Source: Bacteroidota bacterium (GTDB lineage Bacteria; Bacteroidota; Bacteroidia; Sphingobacteriales; Sphingobacteriaceae). Taken from it: a DNA stretch of 64,000 bases. The notes under the pieces are model-generated. The model was not told the origin of the DNA. It did no database searches and saw only the letters and a list, made by a program, of their open reading frames with translations. The position numbers and the translations under genes are program-made. The stretch spans positions 1 to 64,000 of the forward strand of contig JAFDZM010000091.1 of assembly GCA_018266915.1 (NCBI GenBank), in the 5' to 3' direction. Position 1 is the stretch's first letter; each line of letters begins with the position of its first letter. Of this stretch, positions 1 to 9,486 are shown piece after piece.

Positions 1-189
1 CTTGATTGCGGTTTTTACGCAATATTTAACTTGCAATTCAACAGAAGAAAAAGGTATCCCCCAAACATAACAATAGCCAGGCCTCGCGCCCAGCTACAGT
101 TATCTAATTAATTTAACTACGTTATTATCAATACAAGTATTGTGCCATTGTTTTCTGATATGGATAAATATTTTAATTTTTAGGAAACT

Positions 190-390
190 TTAATCTTGCA
201 ATACCCAATAAGGGTATTCCTTATTAAGCATAAATAAGCCCCGGGCTTCATTCATACATTCTTCATGAAACTCGCTGCAACAACAGCCTATCTGGAGCTC
301 ATTTCCCATTATTTCTACAACAGGATGCACATCGTGGACGGGACACAGCATGTTCTCAATGATTGATTTAAGCGTTTCGGCAGATTCCAT
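190..390 (-). CDS. small Cys/His-rich protein, family copy 1
   Basis: This 66-residue protein has no signal peptide or membrane segment. It carries the pattern CPVHDVHP near residues 16-23, then a CCC triplet near 36-38 and a further Cys about seven residues later. The same spacing (C-x2-H-x3-HP, CCC-x2-F-x3-C) occurs in the two tandem genes at 12.85-13.38 kb, so the three are divergent paralogues. Clustered Cys and His suggest metal or redox binding, but this is inference and no function is known to me. It stands alone on the minus strand, and no copy of the 18-base element found upstream of the tandem pair is visible here. Confidence 0.7.
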   Translation of the reverse strand: MESAETLKSIIENMLCPVHDVHPVVEIMGNELQIGCCCSEFHEECMNEARGLFMLNKEYPYWVLQD

Positions 391-699
391 AGTTAAGCAA
401 TTGATTAACTAAATAACCAATTGTATTAACTTTAGTTTAAAAAAATTTCAAAAATAATGCATTGTATTGATGCAGAGAGGGATATTGAAGAGGCCAATGT
501 GAAATGATTTCACAAAACGGCAGAGGAGCGGGTTGTATATTTAGTTCAACTGAGATATCGCCGCAAAATTTAATATTTCATGCCATTACTTAGAGGTGCA
601 TTATTAACGACATTCCCAATGCCAGGGCGTACTGATTTTAATTAGTGAATTAGCGAATTAGTGAATGAGTGATTTGTTTGTATCGTTTTTTGGATTTAA
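391..699. other. intergenic stretch with 8-bp repeats
   Basis: I see no gene here. Around 640-672 there are three imperfect units of the 8-base repeat GAATTAGT, which also occurs near 5325-5346 and 12159-12212. Confidence 0.5.
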
Positions 700-1965
700 T
701 TATTTACCGTTGGTAGAATAAGTTATTTTGAAGATCGTTCCTTTCAGGTCATCTGCAACGTATAGAGAACCATCGGGGCCCTGAGCTATGCCCATCGGGC
801 GGTATTTTATGGGGCCGGAAGGTTTACTCAGGTCGACTCCTGAAAAATTATCGGCAAATATTTCCCAATCGCCGGAAGGTTTCCCATTTTTAAAAGGTAC
901 AAATGCCACCAGAAATCCCTTTTTTAATTGAGGTGATTGATTGTGAAAGGCGATAAAAGCACCATTCTTATATTTTGCGGGAAACAGGTTGCCTGTATAA
1001 AACAGTAAATCGTTAGGGGCAAGGTGTGCCGGGAAAGCTGCAATAGGATTGAGATATTTATCTTCAACGGTCTTTTTACCATTACCACCATATTCCGGAG
1101 ACAGCATTTTCTTTTTCTTGAAATGGTCGTAATAAACAAATGGCCATCCTGCATCATCGCCTTTATGCAGTTCATACATTGTTTCTGCAGGCAATTCTGA
1201 ACTTTGTTCAGGCGTATAATATTGTGGGAATTTATCGTCGAACGGGCCCCGTCCATGCTGCATCACAAACAGAGAATTAGTGCTGCTGTTCCAATCTATC
1301 CCAACTACATTTTTTAGTCCTTTTGCATAGTGCACGCCATCACTGTAGGTTTGATTAGGCTTATCTGCCTTGAACTCCCATATCCCGCCAACAGAATCAA
1401 GCAGCGGGCAGCCGGGTATCCCTTCTCCCGAGCCCTCCTTACGGCAGGTTTCATTATAGGAGCCAACAGTTACATATAAATTGCCCTGATCATCAAGCGC
1501 TATCGATTTGGAATTATCACGCTTTTTATCCACCAGGCCTTTCACAAGTAGTTCGGCCTTTGAGGTGTCGGCTACTTCCTCTTTATCATTTAATTTATAC
1601 CGGTAAACCCCGGAATTGGATGATGAATACAAATAGCCATTTTTAATACGTATACCTGTGCCCGGATAGTCAGCAAAAGCTGATTTTTGTTCCATCACAC
1701 CATCATGATTGGTATCCGCAAGGAAAATGATGCCTTTCCCGTTCTTCAGGGCATTTAGTTTTACATAAATGTCTCCCTGGTTATTCACTGCCAGATGCCT
1801 AACAGCACCAAGTGAATCAGCAATTATGGTAGCCGAAAATCCTTCAGGCAGTTTTAAATCTGCTTTGGCAGGCGTTTTATTTTCTGCCGGTTTATTTTTA
1901 TTGCAACTTAAAACGCTGATGAGAGTTAATGAAAGACATGCAGCGGCTAAAACTATTTTACGCAT
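700..1965 (-). CDS. PQQ-type sugar dehydrogenase-like lipoprotein (sorbosone dehydrogenase family)
   Basis: The 421-residue product starts with a lipoprotein signal peptide (MRKIVLAAAC, lipobox SVLSC), so it should be anchored in the periplasm or on the surface. The rest reads as a six-bladed propeller of the glucose/sorbosone dehydrogenase type: an N-terminal LPEGF motif, repeated DDQGNLYV-like strands, a GDDAGWPFVYYD segment, and a C-terminal GPDGSLYVADD blade. These proteins usually oxidise sugars or aldoses with PQQ, but the cofactor and substrate cannot be read from sequence alone. The ATG at 1965 is chosen because it begins the signal peptide; the 13 upstream in-frame residues do not look like one. 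It appears monocistronic. Confidence 0.85.
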   Translation of the reverse strand: MRKIVLAAACLSLTLISVLSCNKNKPAENKTPAKADLKLPEGFSATIIADSLGAVRHLAVNNQGDIYVKLNALKNGKGIIFLADTNHDGVMEQKSAFADYPGTGIRIKNGYLYSSSNSGVYRYKLNDKEEVADTSKAELLVKGLVDKKRDNSKSIALDDQGNLYVTVGSYNETCRKEGSGEGIPGCPLLDSVGGIWEFKADKPNQTYSDGVHYAKGLKNVVGIDWNSSTNSLFVMQHGRGPFDDKFPQYYTPEQSSELPAETMYELHKGDDAGWPFVYYDHFKKKKMLSPEYGGNGKKTVEDKYLNPIAAFPAHLAPNDLLFYTGNLFPAKYKNGAFIAFHNQSPQLKKGFLVAFVPFKNGKPSGDWEIFADNFSGVDLSKPSGPIKYRPMGIAQGPDGSLYVADDLKGTIFKITYSTNGK

Positions 1966-2182
1966 AGCGAAAGAAATGATGTTGGCTTTAATTGTTGCCG
2001 CCAAATCTATTAAAATATTATCTGTCTGGATTACAATTTAAAGCTATCGCAGGATTGTTACGAAAGAGTAGGCAAGTTTTATCTTGCGGATTGCAAATCC
2101 GCTGTTATTCGGGCCGTGGATTATAAATCCCGACCAACGAGATTGAATTATTGATTGCGTGAATTAACGAATGGGTTTTAAA

Positions 2183-2380
2183 TTATGTCCATCGCAGGCA
2201 CCACACTATGGCAATCAGCATGATCAGTACGATTACTCCCCATAGAATGTAACGTGTTGCTATCTGATCGGTACGATAGTCAGGATTACGTTTATAGCGT
2301 TTGGTCTTTATGTCCCAGACATATTCAGATATTCCTGTGTTTTTATCCGGCTTTTTAAAAAGTTCAGTTTGGTTAGGCAT
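2183..2380 (-). CDS. small single-pass membrane protein
   Basis: This 65-residue protein has a charged, Tyr- and Lys-rich N-terminal half and one C-terminal transmembrane helix (about residues 43-62, ILWGVIVLIMLIAIVWCL). I do not recognise a family. The ATG at 2380 is preferred over an in-frame TTG two codons upstream. Confidence 0.55.
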   Translation of the reverse strand: MPNQTELFKKPDKNTGISEYVWDIKTKRYKRNPDYRTDQIATRYILWGVIVLIMLIAIVWCLRWT

Positions 2381-2455
2381 GGGCAATAAGGTTTACCCTA
2401 AGATAATTAAAATTTTAGTTATTTCAAATTGAGATTGGGAAATGAAACAATAATA

Positions 2456-2785
2456 TTACTTGCCCTGGGTACTGTGGTGTACCACAAGAATATGATCGAA
2501 CTCATGCTTACAGCTACGGCAGAAGTAAGTAGTATGCTTTTTGAGGATACCCAGGGCGATGTAATAAATAGCGAGGATTATACCGATGCAGAACACGGTT
2601 TCACTAAATATGATAAACAGCATCAATCCGGCATTCCATTCGCCGGGTTTTAGTAAAGGCATGCGGATTACCAAATAACCCAGGAGAATGAAGACAAAGC
2701 ATACAGCAGCAAATAGAAAATAACGCCGCCTGCTATGGACAGCAATATTTTCACATTTACACTCCGGGCACTGTAACTTTTCCAT
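2456..2785 (-). CDS. zinc-ribbon protein with two membrane helices
   Basis: The 109-residue protein opens with a CPEC motif (residues 6-9) and has a second CRSC motif near residue 94, the two halves of a zinc ribbon. Between them are two hydrophobic helices (about 24-41 and 55-79). This places the ribbon at the cytoplasmic face of a hairpin membrane protein. The domain arrangement is seen; the function is not known. Confidence 0.65.
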   Translation of the reverse strand: MEKLQCPECKCENIAVHSRRRYFLFAAVCFVFILLGYLVIRMPLLKPGEWNAGLMLFIIFSETVFCIGIILAIYYIALGILKKHTTYFCRSCKHEFDHILVVHHSTQGK

Positions 2786-2892
2786 TACAAATCGATATAT
2801 ATAAAGTTAGCAAAGTTTTTTATCGAATGCAAGGGAATTAGTGATTAGAGACTGGTGATTAAAGATTAGAATTTTGAGTTTAAAGATTCTGG

Positions 2893-2910
2893 TGCGTTAT
2901 CGATAACGCA
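2893..2910. promoter_or_regulatory. 18-bp perfect palindrome, possible operator
   Basis: TGCGTTATCGATAACGCA is its own reverse complement. It lies about 150 bases before the small secreted protein at 3060, in otherwise AT-rich DNA. The central CG and symmetry fit a LacI/GalR-type operator, but no such regulator is visible nearby. Confidence 0.35.
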
Positions 2911-3059
2911 GCTATTGGAGTGATATTTTTAACTGAAAGTATTTATGTTTAAACAATTATTTCATTAAAATAAATAAAATTAATTTAAACAATGTTGTTA
3001 CAAATGGCGTTGCTTATTGTAATTGTCTTATTGATTAACCAAAAAATTCAATTAAAACT

Positions 3060-3215
3060 ATGAAAAAGTTATTTGCAGCGCTGTTATTATCAGCATTCAC
3101 ATTCGGAGCTCTTGCCGTGTCGGCTCATCCAACTATGCAACAGGACACCACTAAAAAGCATAAAATGAAACGCGACACCATGAAGAAAGACACCTCTAAG
3201 AAAATGCGTAAATAA
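3060..3215 (+). CDS. small secreted Lys/Thr-rich protein
   Basis: The 51-residue product has a clear signal peptide (MKKLFAALLLSAFTFGALA) followed by a short, highly basic mature part rich in Lys, Asp, Thr and Met, with repeats of the type KxDTMKKDT. Such pentapeptide-like basic tails are common in small exported proteins of Sphingobacteriaceae, but I know no function. A strong terminator follows directly, so it is a one-gene transcript. Confidence 0.75.
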   Translation: MKKLFAALLLSAFTFGALAVSAHPTMQQDTTKKHKMKRDTMKKDTSKKMRK

Positions 3216-3235
3216 TGAGGCGTTTGATTAAAAAA

Positions 3236-3273
3236 ACAAGCCTGGCTATTTAAGATTGCCAGGCTTGTTTTTT
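3236..3273 (+). terminator. intrinsic terminator
   Basis: A perfect 11-bp stem (ACAAGCCTGGC with GCCAGGCTTGT), an 11-base loop and a run of T end the transcript of the small secreted protein gene just upstream. Confidence 0.85.
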
Positions 3274-3485
3274 AGTAATTTAATTCAATCAAAAATCATC
3301 AGAGGGTTTGCTCATCGTAACAGTCAGCAGATTAATCTTCTTTAAAAACAGGGCATCCATCGCTTTTCGCACACGTTTCTCTTTGCCTACGCTGCATTTA
3401 ACATTCAAAAATCCAGTCAAATTTTATTATTGATCTGATAGCCCAAGCCTTTTATAAAGAATTGCTTTAGAAAGAATCAATCTGA

Positions 3486-3650
3486 TCAATCAAGCGACGA
3501 CCTTCGGCTTCCCCATTTGATAATTGACATGTCGTGCTGAACCAGTATGATGTGAGCCAGGGCGAACAAAATAAAATAAAAAACGAGGGTTTGCAGCCAT
3601 GTGCCCACGCTGAAGTTATTGATAATGAGTTGGAAAAGGTTATTCGCCAT
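3486..3650 (-). CDS. possible small membrane protein
   Basis: This 54-residue reading frame starts at ATG (MANNLFQLII) and has one hydrophobic helix (about residues 19-37) followed by a basic tail ending SRRSSLD. The composition is protein-like and fits the short membrane proteins common in this group. Nothing else in the stretch supports it, so it remains a candidate. Confidence 0.4.
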   Translation of the reverse strand: MANNLFQLIINNFSVGTWLQTLVFYFILFALAHIILVQHDMSIIKWGSRRSSLD

Positions 3651-4045
3651 AGTCAGGGGGAATAAATATACGTAACTAAAACTTAAAAAAGCAAGGGTGC
3701 ACAGGGGAGATGCAAATATAGTCTAAATTAATTATTGTGCAATAATAATTAACTTATAGGAAGAAATAATGGATTTTTTTAATCAATTTAAGGGGGTTAT
3801 TGCCTTAAAGAAAATTTTTAATTTTTAGTATTTTTTATATCTGATTATCAATGCTATACAAATGTTATCTAAAAATGCGTGAAATTGGCTTGGAATAGCT
3901 TTTATTTATATCTTATTGTGTTTCAATTGAATATAAACTCTATAAAAATTTTGTTACAAATTATCTTTTCAAATAACCAATAATTAATCAGGATTAGAAT
4001 ATGACGAGTGAGAAGAAAGGAGGCTTATTCTATGCTTTACAGGTA
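3651..4045. other. AT-rich intergenic stretch
   Basis: I see no gene in this stretch. It is very AT-rich, with several poly-A and poly-T runs, and probably holds the promoter of the minus-strand candidate at 3486-3650. Confidence 0.4.
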
Positions 4046-4549
4046 TCAATCCAGTCTTTTTTCATAGCAGTAAAACCGTAAGTTGGGGCGGAAACCCAAA
4101 CCTATTTCTCCGGCGTATTTGTAACCCAGCTTTGGAAACAATTGCTGGGTAGCGTTATTATAAGTATTGGTATCAATACGGAGAGTTTTAATGCCGCGCC
4201 TGATGGCCTCGTCTTCGGCTTGTTGCATTAATTTAGCAGCAATGCCTTGTCCGCGATAGCGGGTACTCACAGCCAGACGGTGTGTTACGATGGCCGTTTC
4301 ATTCAGGTCCCAGCCCACTTGTGCGTATTCAGGTTCCTGGTCGGTCGTAATGGCTGATACACCGGCTATATCACCATTGGCATCTGCAACCCAAAGCTGA
4401 TCCAATTCAATATCCTTTTCAAACACAGCAGCATTAGGATAGGAGTTGTCCCATTGAAAATTCCCACCTGCATTCATTACGGGTACTACTTCGGTTATCA
4501 GTTGCATAATGCCCGGAATGTCATTTAGTGTAGCGCGGCGGATGATCAT
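4046..4549 (-). CDS. GNAT family N-acetyltransferase
   Basis: A 167-residue GNAT fold: N-terminal IIRRATLNDIPGIM strand-helix, a hydrophobic beta4 ending in VTHRLAVS, the acetyl-CoA loop RYRGQGIA (consensus R/Q-x2-G-x-G/A), and a C-terminal NNATQQLFPKLGYK helix-turn. It should transfer acetyl from acetyl-CoA to an amine; the substrate is unknown. The ATG at 4549 is chosen because the ten residues upstream do not belong to the fold. No neighbour suggests a pathway. Confidence 0.85.
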   Translation of the reverse strand: MIIRRATLNDIPGIMQLITEVVPVMNAGGNFQWDNSYPNAAVFEKDIELDQLWVADANGDIAGVSAITTDQEPEYAQVGWDLNETAIVTHRLAVSTRYRGQGIAAKLMQQAEDEAIRRGIKTLRIDTNTYNNATQQLFPKLGYKYAGEIGLGFRPNLRFYCYEKRLD

Positions 4550-4906
4550 AGTTGTAAAAGTAAAAAGCCGCCATGACAAAAACTTTATTAAAAAATAATA
4601 TTGTTTTAACCCGGCAAAAGGCCATGCACTAAATCTTCAGGAACACTTACAAAATAAATTGACTAAAATTTTAATCACAGTGTCCTGCCCTTTGTTCTTT
4701 TTGATTGTTTTTGAGGAAATATGTGGCCTGGTCCTATTTTTTGCCCATTTGAGGATACACAAAGTGGGGCGAAAGAGTATCAAATGGGGAATAAAATGTT
4801 CACTTTCCACAATTCTATACACTCCGGAATGGCCTTTTAGGTTCAAAAACGCTTGGTCTGACTTTTGCCTATAGATAAAACGAAAAACATAAAACACACT
4901 AATACC
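4550..4906. other. intergenic stretch without supported gene
   Basis: Open frames exist on both strands here but overlap each other, have no recognisable domain, and I do not support either. It separates two divergent genes and presumably holds both promoters. Confidence 0.4.
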
Positions 4907-5092
4907 ATGATTTACTTACTTTCTTTTATCGTCTTAGTAGCAGTGATAGGTTTAGTCACGGCGAAGCTAAATGCAAAAACACCGTGCTCACATGAGTGGA
5001 ACGACAACGGCGCAAAATGCACCTGTAGCAAGTGCGGTAAAACTATTCCGAATTACAATTACACTAATTCGCAATTTACAGAAGCAGCTTAA
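4907..5092 (+). CDS. small membrane-anchored Cys-rich protein
   Basis: The 61-residue product starts with a hydrophobic helix (MIYLLSFIVLVAVIGLVTA) and then has CSHEW and a C-x-C-x2-C-x-K cluster (CTCSKCGK), reminiscent of a half zinc ribbon. The ATG at 4907 starts the helix directly. A hairpin with a T-rich tail follows at 5173-5200. Function unknown; metal binding is an inference from the Cys and His spacing. Confidence 0.65.
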   Translation: MIYLLSFIVLVAVIGLVTAKLNAKTPCSHEWNDNGAKCTCSKCGKTIPNYNYTNSQFTEAA

Positions 5093-5172
5093 TAATCTTA
5101 CCAAAAATAACAGCAAATCCTGTGGCGTGAAATTGGGCACAAAGCAGGTATCATTTCCAAGTAGTTTTTTTA

Positions 5173-5200
5173 GAAGAAAGCCTTTTTTAAGGCTTTTCTT
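5173..5200 (+). terminator. probable terminator
   Basis: GAAGAAAGCCTT and AAGGCTTTTCTT pair with one bulge around a T-rich loop, about 80 bases after the small Cys protein gene. Confidence 0.5.
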
Positions 5201-5324
5201 GTTTCATACCAGTCACAGGAAGATACGGAGTAAATTTTTTTGGAATTTTTTCTATTGCTAAAATCATTTTTGTTTTTAACTTTGAATAACAAAGTACTTT
5301 TATTTTAAATTATAGTTTAACTAA

Positions 5325-5346
5325 TTTATTCACTAATTCACTAATT
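5325..5346. repeat. short ACTAATTC tandem repeat
   Basis: The 8-base unit ACTAATTC (reverse complement of GAATTAGT) is repeated in imperfect form immediately before the ATG at 5351. Confidence 0.5.
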
Positions 5347-5350
5347 GATC

Positions 5351-5914
5351 ATGAACAAGTATCTTATCATCTCAAAAAATTGGCTGGGGTATGCTGCTGT
5401 GGTGACCCTGCTTTGTTTTCTTGTATACATTATTGCGCAGCAAAATTTCAGACAGTCGGCTAATGATCCGCAATTCCAGTTGGCGCAGGACGCAGTTAAT
5501 GCCATTAATAAAGGTACCGATCCGAAACTGCTAACAGGAACACAACCGCTGGACATCGCATCTACGCTTTCGCCTTACGTACTAATTTATGATACCAATG
5601 GTAGTGAAATTGGCAATAACATTACGCTCGATGGAAAAATACCGGAGATGCCGGATGGAGTATTAAATAAAACCCGGAGCAATGGCATAAATACCGTAAC
5701 CTGGCAACCACGGGCGGGCCTGCGTCAGGCCATAGTAATGATGGCTACGCATAAGGGTTATGTAGTGGTTGCCAGCCGTTCTTTACAAACAACCGAAGAC
5801 CATATAGCTACATTAGGCAGCCAGGTGCTTTTTGGTTGGATAGTATCATTAGTGGCTATGCTGGTAGTGGTAATGCTACAAGAATCGATGACCAGTAAAA
5901 TGAGTCATGCATAA
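5351..5914 (+). CDS. two-helix membrane protein with periplasmic domain
   Basis: The 187-residue protein has an N-terminal transmembrane helix (about residues 14-29), an extracytoplasmic domain of about 110 residues, and a second helix near residues 157-177 followed by a short cytoplasmic tail. The middle contains the PYVLIYDTNGSEIG segment typical of PAS/Cache-like sensor folds, but no kinase or methyl-accepting part follows. I do not recognise a named family. The ATG is preferred over an in-frame TTG two codons upstream; it abuts a short tandem repeat. Confidence 0.7.
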   Translation: MNKYLIISKNWLGYAAVVTLLCFLVYIIAQQNFRQSANDPQFQLAQDAVNAINKGTDPKLLTGTQPLDIASTLSPYVLIYDTNGSEIGNNITLDGKIPEMPDGVLNKTRSNGINTVTWQPRAGLRQAIVMMATHKGYVVVASRSLQTTEDHIATLGSQVLFGWIVSLVAMLVVVMLQESMTSKMSHA

Positions 5915-6048
5915 GAACTTTTGCCCGAACCTTATCTCTCAAAGTCTTTTATTATAGTTGAGGGGTTTTTATGTTTAACTTGGAAAGTGTTTAAGCTAAA
6001 CCTTAAGCAACCTAACATCGTATAATTATTAAACCTTTCCAATTTCCA

Positions 6049-6774
6049 ATGAAACGAGCCCCCCTTGTAGTGATTTGGCTAATTGCTGTTCAGATAATGA
6101 ATATGCAGGTTGCTTCCGGCCAACATCACCAGAAAGCTAAGCATCACCCTAAAATAAAGCCTTCAATATTTCCAACGCTCCCTAAATATGCCAAAAGGCT
6201 AGAGGATTTTGTTCCGCGAGGCTGGAAAATAAAAGATACAGTAACCGGCGATCTTAACTACGATAAAGCGGCAGACCTGGTAATGGTATTAGAAGGGCGG
6301 CATAGCGCTACAGAACACGGCGAGGACACTCACCCAAGAATATTAATGATAGCATTTAACGCTGGCAATCATTACGAATTAAAATTACAGCAGAATAATT
6401 TCATATTGCGCAGCAGGGAAATGTATGATGCTGATCCATATAAAGATATTACGATCTCGAAGGACTTGCTATCTATTCATTTCGATTTGTTGCATGATGG
6501 TGGAGAGGATAAGCTGCTATATGTGATCAAATATCAATCTAATGATTTTTACCTGATCAGTGCCACCCGTACAAGCCGTTCAGATGGCGGGTATGAACGC
6601 TCATCGGATTTTGATTTCTCAACCAGGAAATATATCTACAAATCAAGTTTCCCCAATGGTTACGGCAAAAGGCACAGGACAAGACAAAAAAAACTACCTC
6701 CGCATGTACTCAAAAAACTCAGTGAGTTATATGAGCCACTTACCTGGGAGGTTTTTGATGACGAGGTTATTTAA
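6049..6774 (+). CDS. secreted protein of unknown function
   Basis: The 241-residue product has a signal peptide ending near ASGQ, a His/Lys-rich linker, and a domain with DLNYDKAADLVMVLEG, the type of Asp-rich loop seen in FG-GAP/VCBS-like repeat proteins. The middle part (DLLSIHFDLLHDGGEDKLLYV) suggests a beta-rich fold. It is probably periplasmic or exported. No operon partner is evident. Confidence 0.7.
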   Translation: MKRAPLVVIWLIAVQIMNMQVASGQHHQKAKHHPKIKPSIFPTLPKYAKRLEDFVPRGWKIKDTVTGDLNYDKAADLVMVLEGRHSATEHGEDTHPRILMIAFNAGNHYELKLQQNNFILRSREMYDADPYKDITISKDLLSIHFDLLHDGGEDKLLYVIKYQSNDFYLISATRTSRSDGGYERSSDFDFSTRKYIYKSSFPNGYGKRHRTRQKKLPPHVLKKLSELYEPLTWEVFDDEVI

Positions 6775-7206
6775 AATATATCTTAATCCGACCAGGTTTC
6801 CTTGAATTTCCTTTCAGCACAAGCTCCGTAAAAACACTCAAAAATTTGCGTAGAAACACTATTGCCTCATCTTTTGCTTTGATCTAATTTCACTTATTCT
6901 TTAGGAAGTTATTGATTGTTAGCTGGTTGTATTTGATTTTAGCACCTGTGTTACTTTTACTTCAGAGCTATACAATATTCTACCACACTTAAACTAAACA
7001 AAGGGACGGTTCCACATTTCTGGCAGTATGTTTATTGAAACATGCCTCTTAACTGTCCCCTGAACCAACTATATCCAGACGACCTAAGGCATTTATTCAT
7101 AGTTGGCTATGGATATTATTTCTCTTTCTGAGTAACAAAAACAACAAACAAAAGACGGAGCCAGCCGAAAATCCGAACCAAGAGTAAGCAAATAAAATTA
7201 AGGGTT
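6775..7206. other. intergenic stretch with two CGTAnAAACACT boxes
   Basis: No gene is visible. Two copies of the motif CGTA(A/G)AAACACT lie at 6827-6838 and 6849-6860; the second matches exactly, on the other strand, at 24695-24706. The rest may carry the promoter and leader of the operon that begins at 7207. Confidence 0.5.
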
Positions 7207-9486
7207 ATGATAATAGCAATGCAAGGCAATTGGACAGTTGCCGTAAAATCGAAGAGTGCTGCTTTCCCTCAACGTTTTATTGTACAGGGGGCAGCATCAG
7301 GGAATGGTATCCATTCGGGTGCACCCGGCACCTCCGTTTATGTAACCGGAAGCCAATGGTCCATTAATATTCAAAATGATCCTGGTACAGGATGGCAGAC
7401 ATCAGATGCAAAACTGATATTTCCGCACCAGGTAGGATGGAATTACGAATTTGATATTCAATCCGATGATGCTGCTGGCGATGGGGATTTTAACGATCTT
7501 ATTCTCACCTGCTCCACTCCGGTGAATATCAACGAGTTTATTATTTATGGAAATATAACACTTTATAGCCCGGCGTGTATTTTTAATCCCTGCCGCAGGT
7601 TCCCTTATGTTATCGAAACCGCTGCTGCATTAGCACAGGCATTGAAAAATCCGCTATTGGCCGGTTACATTAAAAAGTATTACCCAGACCGTGTGCCCGA
7701 CCTGGTAAATCCCAACCCTCCAGATCCGGCGCCATACTTTAGCCCGATTGTTTTTGACCTGACCAACGAGGCCATGCAGCCAAAAACAGCCCTGCAATAT
7801 GTGCGTAATGCGCCCGAGGAAAAGAAAAAGAAGGCCGCAGACAAGCAAGGCCAATCATTTGCGGCATCTGATTTCAAACTTGTCTCATCTCCTTCCGTTT
7901 CAGCGGCAGGTTTATCTGCGCTATCGTCAGATAACATTGATGTGGCAAAGGTCATTGATGGCATTTATTATAGGCATTGCTTAAATGATCCCGGGGCCAA
8001 TTTAACACTCACTTTTGAAGAATACGACCGTACCGCTGCTGAGTTGCTGGGCGGCGCCTATACCGGAACAGGCAACAGGCAATTACTGGGGGACACAATT
8101 ACTGACATAAACGGGAATTACATATTCAAATTTAGTTTTGGAATGACATTCCCTTACCTGGAAGATGCCGTCGATGTTGCCCCTGGTGAAGATATCAACA
8201 TTGTCCTGTATCCGGATGTTATCGTAAAAGTAGTAGGATATTCTCCTTCCCAGGTATTATATGAAAGCGCACCTTATTATAATATCCACAATTTAAGACG
8301 AATTGATTTGTGCCTGCCTGAAACAACTATACAGGTTCCATCTGCATGCTTCAACGGCAACCTGATCGGCAGCCTGGGAAATGTATTTATCGGTGGAAAT
8401 CAAAACACAATAGCATCGTTATCTGCAGCCAGCCTGCGCCGATATGGAGATTCAAATTACCTGGAATCAACTGGCGTAATATCTGTTAACAGCCCGCTTG
8501 CCGGATTTAATATTGAATGCGCAGCATGGGGTGGTACTATTGATATGAAAGGCTGCATGTATGATACTTCTAAAAGTGCGGCAAATAACAAAATCAAATG
8601 GTATACTATCCGTGTGAACCGTGACGGGACTTCAGGGTGGCAGTATGTAAGCCAAAATTACAAACAACCGAAATTCTCTAAACGCAACCTCCCCAATTAC
8701 ATCGGTGATGACGTAGGGCCTTTTTATCCGAACGTTGGAGGGACACTAAATGGCTCGGTTCCGGCTTATATAAACATTCAGCGTGAAATATTTGCAGATG
8801 GCATTGATTGGGAGTTTACTAACATGGACCGTTACATGCAATTGAATACAGCTCTTTATGATGTACTGACTGGGGTACGTACTCCGGGGAGGTTTTATGT
8901 AAGGGTAGATGGATATGATGCTACTGGTAACCTGGTCCCCAATGCTACAGACCTGGTTCCGCTATTTATTCATAACCTGGGCCTGAATTTCAAATTGACT
9001 GGAGCGGTTCTCAATGACCCTACAATAGTACAATCTGATTGCGGGTTATATCGTTTAACAGATGCACAAATGAAAACGCCGATGTTATTCTCGTTTGAAG
9101 CGAATGATATATATGGATTTGTTGATAATTATGCCCTAACCATGGGGAGATGCCCGGGAACTTCCCTTGATTTAATCGCAAATATTGAAGGGAACTTTAC
9201 AATTACAGGATCACATACATTTCCTGGAGGGCATAACTTATTAAATGTTCATGATGCATGCCCTGGTTATACGGGTACAGATAGCGATTATTCTAATCCA
9301 GGCCTGGTAAGTGTCCAAGTAAACCCAACAGTGGCAGGCGATGGGTGGATCAAGGCGACTGAATATTTTACAATTTATTCATTTAGCTTAACTGCCAACC
9401 AGCGTGTTACCAATGGATATAATTCTGGCTTATCAAGTACTTACCAGGGGTATTCACAATTGATGATGGAACGGTTAACGCCATGA
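7207..9486 (+). CDS. large beta-rich protein of unknown function, first gene of a three-gene operon
   Basis: The 759-residue protein lacks a signal peptide. The first ~100 residues look like a beta-sandwich with a GDGDFNDLILT motif, resembling the Asp-rich calcium loop of DUF4114-type domains. A central part (about 270-370) contains ITDINGNYIFKFSFG, like a transthyretin/CNA-B-type or carboxypeptidase-regulatory repeat. The C-terminal half is Gly/Asn/Thr-rich and beta-like with several Cys. No T9SS sorting tail is seen, so it may stay inside the cell or need a non-standard export route. Its stop overlaps the next start (ATGA), showing translational coupling to the DUF1360 gene. An alternative ATG lies four codons in. 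Confidence 0.7.
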   Translation: MIIAMQGNWTVAVKSKSAAFPQRFIVQGAASGNGIHSGAPGTSVYVTGSQWSINIQNDPGTGWQTSDAKLIFPHQVGWNYEFDIQSDDAAGDGDFNDLILTCSTPVNINEFIIYGNITLYSPACIFNPCRRFPYVIETAAALAQALKNPLLAGYIKKYYPDRVPDLVNPNPPDPAPYFSPIVFDLTNEAMQPKTALQYVRNAPEEKKKKAADKQGQSFAASDFKLVSSPSVSAAGLSALSSDNIDVAKVIDGIYYRHCLNDPGANLTLTFEEYDRTAAELLGGAYTGTGNRQLLGDTITDINGNYIFKFSFGMTFPYLEDAVDVAPGEDINIVLYPDVIVKVVGYSPSQVLYESAPYYNIHNLRRIDLCLPETTIQVPSACFNGNLIGSLGNVFIGGNQNTIASLSAASLRRYGDSNYLESTGVISVNSPLAGFNIECAAWGGTIDMKGCMYDTSKSAANNKIKWYTIRVNRDGTSGWQYVSQNYKQPKFSKRNLPNYIGDDVGPFYPNVGGTLNGSVPAYINIQREIFADGIDWEFTNMDRYMQLNTALYDVLTGVRTPGRFYVRVDGYDATGNLVPNATDLVPLFIHNLGLNFKLTGAVLNDPTIVQSDCGLYRLTDAQMKTPMLFSFEANDIYGFVDNYALTMGRCPGTSLDLIANIEGNFTITGSHTFPGGHNLLNVHDACPGYTGTDSDYSNPGLVSVQVNPTVAGDGWIKATEYFTIYSFSLTANQRVTNGYNSGLSSTYQGYSQLMMERLTP

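Noticed and set aside
3290..3425. Minus-strand frame with KCSVGKEKRVRKAMDALFLK
   Set aside because: It would need a TTG start, has no visible promoter, and no homologue is known to me; it may be a degraded gene, so it is not listed as a CDS.
4637..4897. Overlapping frames on both strands
   Set aside because: Neither shows a recognisable domain, and they exclude each other.
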